Positions 4,730 to 6,155 of a DNA stretch of 6,155 nt are shown here, in pieces. The translations under genes were made by a program, and so were the position numbers. This stretch comes from Lachnospiraceae bacterium UBA4711 (lineage in GTDB: Bacteria; Bacillota; Clostridia; Lachnospirales; Lachnospiraceae), in the NCBI GenBank assembly GCA_002404515.1, contig DHJV01000136.1, positions 1 through 6,155 of the forward strand, written 5' to 3'. Under the pieces are notes generated by a model. That model worked only from the letters and a program-made list of their open reading frames with translations, did not search any database and was not told the origin of the DNA. The number at the start of each line of letters is the position of its first letter. Position 1 is the first letter of the stretch.

Positions 4730-5566
4730 ATGGCCAAGATGGAAGTGAATAAGAAACTGATTCGTGAAGAAAATTTGAAACGTATTGAAAAGTTGCGGTT
4801 GATGGATGATGATTTTTTCTCAGAGGCGTTAAATGGTAAGTGTGAAGCGGTTGGATATATTCTAAAAACTGTATTGAATCGTGATGATTTGAAAGTTGTG
4901 GAGACAAAAGCACAGGTGGAATATAAAAGCGCTACTAAGCGTTCAATTCGTCTTGATGTAAAAACAGTAGATGCTAATCAAGAACATTTTGATATTGAAA
5001 TTCAAAGAGAAGATAAGGGAACCGGGGCAAGACGTGCACGGTTTCATGGGAGCATGATCGATAGGGATTTGTTAGAAAAAGGCAAAAAATTTGAAGAGTT
5101 ACCAGAATCATTTATTATATTTATCACCGAGAATGATAAATATGATCGAGGGGTACCAATCTATCATATCGAGCGAATGATTGAAGAACATGATTATGCG
5201 TTATTTGAGGATGGATTGCATATTTTATATGTAAATGGTGAATATCAGGATTTAGATACACCCGTTGGTAGACTCATGCATGATTTCCATTGTACAAAAT
5301 CGGAAGAAATGTATAGTAAAGAATTGGCAAATGAAGTAAAATATTTAAAAGAGACGGAAGGAGGTCGAGAGCATATGTGTAAAATTTTAGAAGAAATGTG
5401 TGAAGAAGTGGCGGTTAAAATTGAGAAGGAGACAACGGAACGGATAGCAAGAGAAACAGCAAAGTCACTTTTGGCAATTGGCAAGCTGTCATATGAAGAA
5501 ATCTCTCAGAGTACGGGACTTCCAATAGAAATAGTTGAAGAATTGGCTGTGCAGAAGACGGCGTAG
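4730..5566 (+). CDS. Rpn family PD-(D/E)XK nuclease / putative transposase (Rpn-2)
   Basis: This 278-residue protein belongs to the PD-(D/E)XK transposase-like group, but a subtype distinct from Rpn-1. Core elements are DDDFFSEALNG (26-36), the catalytic Asp in IRLDVKTVD (D76), and E90-I-Q92 in FDIEIQ. They are followed by the conserved basic stretch ARRARFHGSMIDRDLLEKG (100-118), LPESFIIFITENDKYDRGVPIY (124-145) and DGLHILYVNGEY (161-172). The C-terminus has a charged helical segment (EKETTERIARETAKSL, 232-247) and a helix-turn-helix-like tail (SYEEISQSTGLPIEIVEEL, 254-272). The family is linked to DNA cleavage and recombination, and in E. coli to phage defence. ATG 4730 is supported by AGGAGG (4719-4724) 5 nt upstream; the TTG at 4694 lacks a ribosome site. 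The gene is intact, AT-rich compared with the MATE gene, and a strong terminator follows it. Confidence 0.87.
   Translation: MAKMEVNKKLIREENLKRIEKLRLMDDDFFSEALNGKCEAVGYILKTVLNRDDLKVVETKAQVEYKSATKRSIRLDVKTVDANQEHFDIEIQREDKGTGARRARFHGSMIDRDLLEKGKKFEELPESFIIFITENDKYDRGVPIYHIERMIEEHDYALFEDGLHILYVNGEYQDLDTPVGRLMHDFHCTKSEEMYSKELANEVKYLKETEGGREHMCKILEEMCEEVAVKIEKETTERIARETAKSLLAIGKLSYEEISQSTGLPIEIVEELAVQKTA
5375..5566 (+). CDS. Possible internally initiated C-terminal form of Rpn-2 (63 residues)
   Basis: AAGGAGGT (5358-5365) matches the 16S rRNA anti-Shine-Dalgarno over eight bases and lies 9 nt before an in-frame ATG at 5375, codon 216. The product would begin MCKILEEMCEEVAVK and hold only the helical segment and helix-turn-helix-like tail, without nuclease residues. 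It is a stronger site by sequence than the start of full-length Rpn-2. The arrangement parallels the internal start in Rpn-1 and the intragenic antitoxins of E. coli Rpn genes. The Gly-Gly codons (GGA GGT) of the family motif could produce the match by chance, so translation needs testing. Confidence 0.5.
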   Translation: MCKILEEMCEEVAVKIEKETTERIARETAKSLLAIGKLSYEEISQSTGLPIEIVEELAVQKTA

Positions 5567-5580
5567 AAAAAAATTGATTT

Positions 5581-5614
5581 GAGCGGAATTGTGTATGCAG
5601 TTCTGCTCTTTTTT
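5581..5614 (+). terminator. Rho-independent terminator after Rpn-2
   Basis: GAGCGGAATTG (5581-5591), loop TGTATG, and CAGTTCTGCTC (5598-5608) form an 11-bp stem with two wobble pairs, followed by TTTTTTGTTTT. It lies 14 nt after the Rpn-2 stop and isolates that gene from the WYL regulator. Confidence 0.9.
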
Positions 5615-5683
5615 GTTTTAGTTAAGTTTTAAGACTTGTGATGAAAGATCTGTCAGATTCAAACTTAGGACTACCGTATTTTG

Positions 5684-5711
5684 TTGTTTTGGTGTAAAAT
5701 AAAAACATATT
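5684..5711 (+). promoter_or_regulatory. Weak candidate promoter for the WYL regulator
   Basis: TTGTTT (5684-5689) and CATATT (5706-5711) are 16 nt apart. The spacer contains GGTGTAAAATAA (5691-5702), shared with the region before the 2872 gene, and its TAAAAT could be an alternative -10 box. Upstream, ATCTG-T-CAGAT (5648-5658) is a short palindrome that could be an operator. All are modest matches. Confidence 0.25.
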
Positions 5712-5753
5712 TTTGGTCGAAAAAGTATGAATCTGGGGAAAGGGGCAAGCCTT

Positions 5754-6155
5754 ATGAATAATGCGGAAGAGATGGAGACAACCGGGGAGAAAAAGAAAAT
5801 CGTCCGGGGACCGAGAAGCAATCAGAAACTTAAGATTATGTACCTCATGAAAATCCTGCTTGAAGAGACTGATGAGGAGCATGATCTTACCTTGAATGAG
5901 ATTGTGGAGAAGTTGAAAGCATACAATGTCACAGCGGAGCGGAAGAGTTTATACAGTGACATTGAGAACTTGCGGAAGTATGGACTTGATATCATCGGAA
6001 GCCAGTATGACCGGACCTATCATTACAAGATAGGAAGCAGACGGCTCCAATTAGTAGAACTGAAACTTCTAGTGGATGCGGTGCAGTCTGCCCGGTTTAT
6101 CACAGAGAAGAAGTCAGATGAGCTGATTGAGAAGCTGGAGAGCTTTACAAGCAAA
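5754..6155 (+). CDS. HTH transcriptional regulator of the WYL-domain family (3' end cut by window edge)
   Basis: 134 codons are visible and the frame is open to the window edge. After a charged N-terminus, residues 22-80 (NQKLKIMYLMKILLEETDEE, then LTLNEIVEKLKAY and AERKSLYSDIENLRKYGLDI) form the winged helix-turn-helix found at the start of WYL/YafY-type regulators. ELKLLVDAVQSARFITEKKS (102-121) is the typical linker before the WYL domain, which lies beyond the window. Such proteins bind DNA and usually sense a nucleic-acid or small-molecule ligand through the WYL domain; some regulate phage-defence loci. AAAGGGG (5739-5745) lies 8 nt before ATG 5754. It is separated from Rpn-2 by a terminator, so any regulatory link to the Rpn genes is only a possibility. 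Confidence 0.88.
   Translation, partial: MNNAEEMETTGEKKKIVRGPRSNQKLKIMYLMKILLEETDEEHDLTLNEIVEKLKAYNVTAERKSLYSDIENLRKYGLDIIGSQYDRTYHYKIGSRRLQLVELKLLVDAVQSARFITEKKSDELIEKLESFTSK

Noticed and set aside
1..6155. CRISPR arrays, tRNA or rRNA genes
   Set aside because: No regularly spaced repeats, cloverleaf-like sequences or rRNA-like conserved segments were seen.

Overview
The window looks like chromosomal DNA of a Clostridia-type Firmicute, most likely a Lachnospiraceae gut bacterium. This is inferred from moderate-to-low GC, strong GGAGG-type ribosome sites, Rho-independent terminators with T-tracts, and protein types I recognise from that family (short peptide deformylase, DUF6198 membrane protein, WYL regulator, several Rpn/PD-(D/E)XK genes). 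I have no database match behind this assignment.

Layout. Positions 1-1292 (minus strand) hold most of a MATE-family efflux pump gene. It is preceded by a leader RNA of about 185 nt with a near-consensus promoter (TTGACA-N17-TAAAAT), two upstream hairpins and an intrinsic terminator placed before the gene. This is riboswitch-attenuator architecture, and its shape fits the guanidine-IV (mepA-motif) class known upstream of MATE genes. Positions 1757-2725 (plus) encode an Rpn-family PD-(D/E)XK nuclease/putative transposase (Rpn-1). Its ribosome site can be locked in a hairpin, and an alternative 11-bp pairing would release it. A strong two-way terminator at 2784-2822 follows. Positions 2872-4570 (plus) form a tight three-gene unit: a DUF6198 membrane protein, an FMN-binding pyridoxamine-phosphate-oxidase-like protein, and a short peptide deformylase with an altered motif I. 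Positions 4730-5566 (plus) encode a second, sequence-divergent Rpn-family nuclease (Rpn-2), closed by its own terminator at 5581-5614. From 5754 to the window end is the N-terminal part of an HTH/WYL-domain transcriptional regulator.

The most interesting observation is that both Rpn genes contain, near their 3' ends, a strong Shine-Dalgarno sequence followed at good spacing by an in-frame ATG (GGAGG then ATG at 2459; AAGGAGGT then ATG at 5375). Each could yield a separate C-terminal small protein (88 and 63 residues). This resembles the gene-within-gene toxin/antitoxin arrangement described for E. coli Rpn proteins, where a short C-terminal form inhibits the full-length nuclease. In Rpn-1 the full-length ribosome site can be sequestered while I saw no such block at the internal one, which could bias output toward the short form. 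Function of these units (recombination, phage defence or both) is inference.
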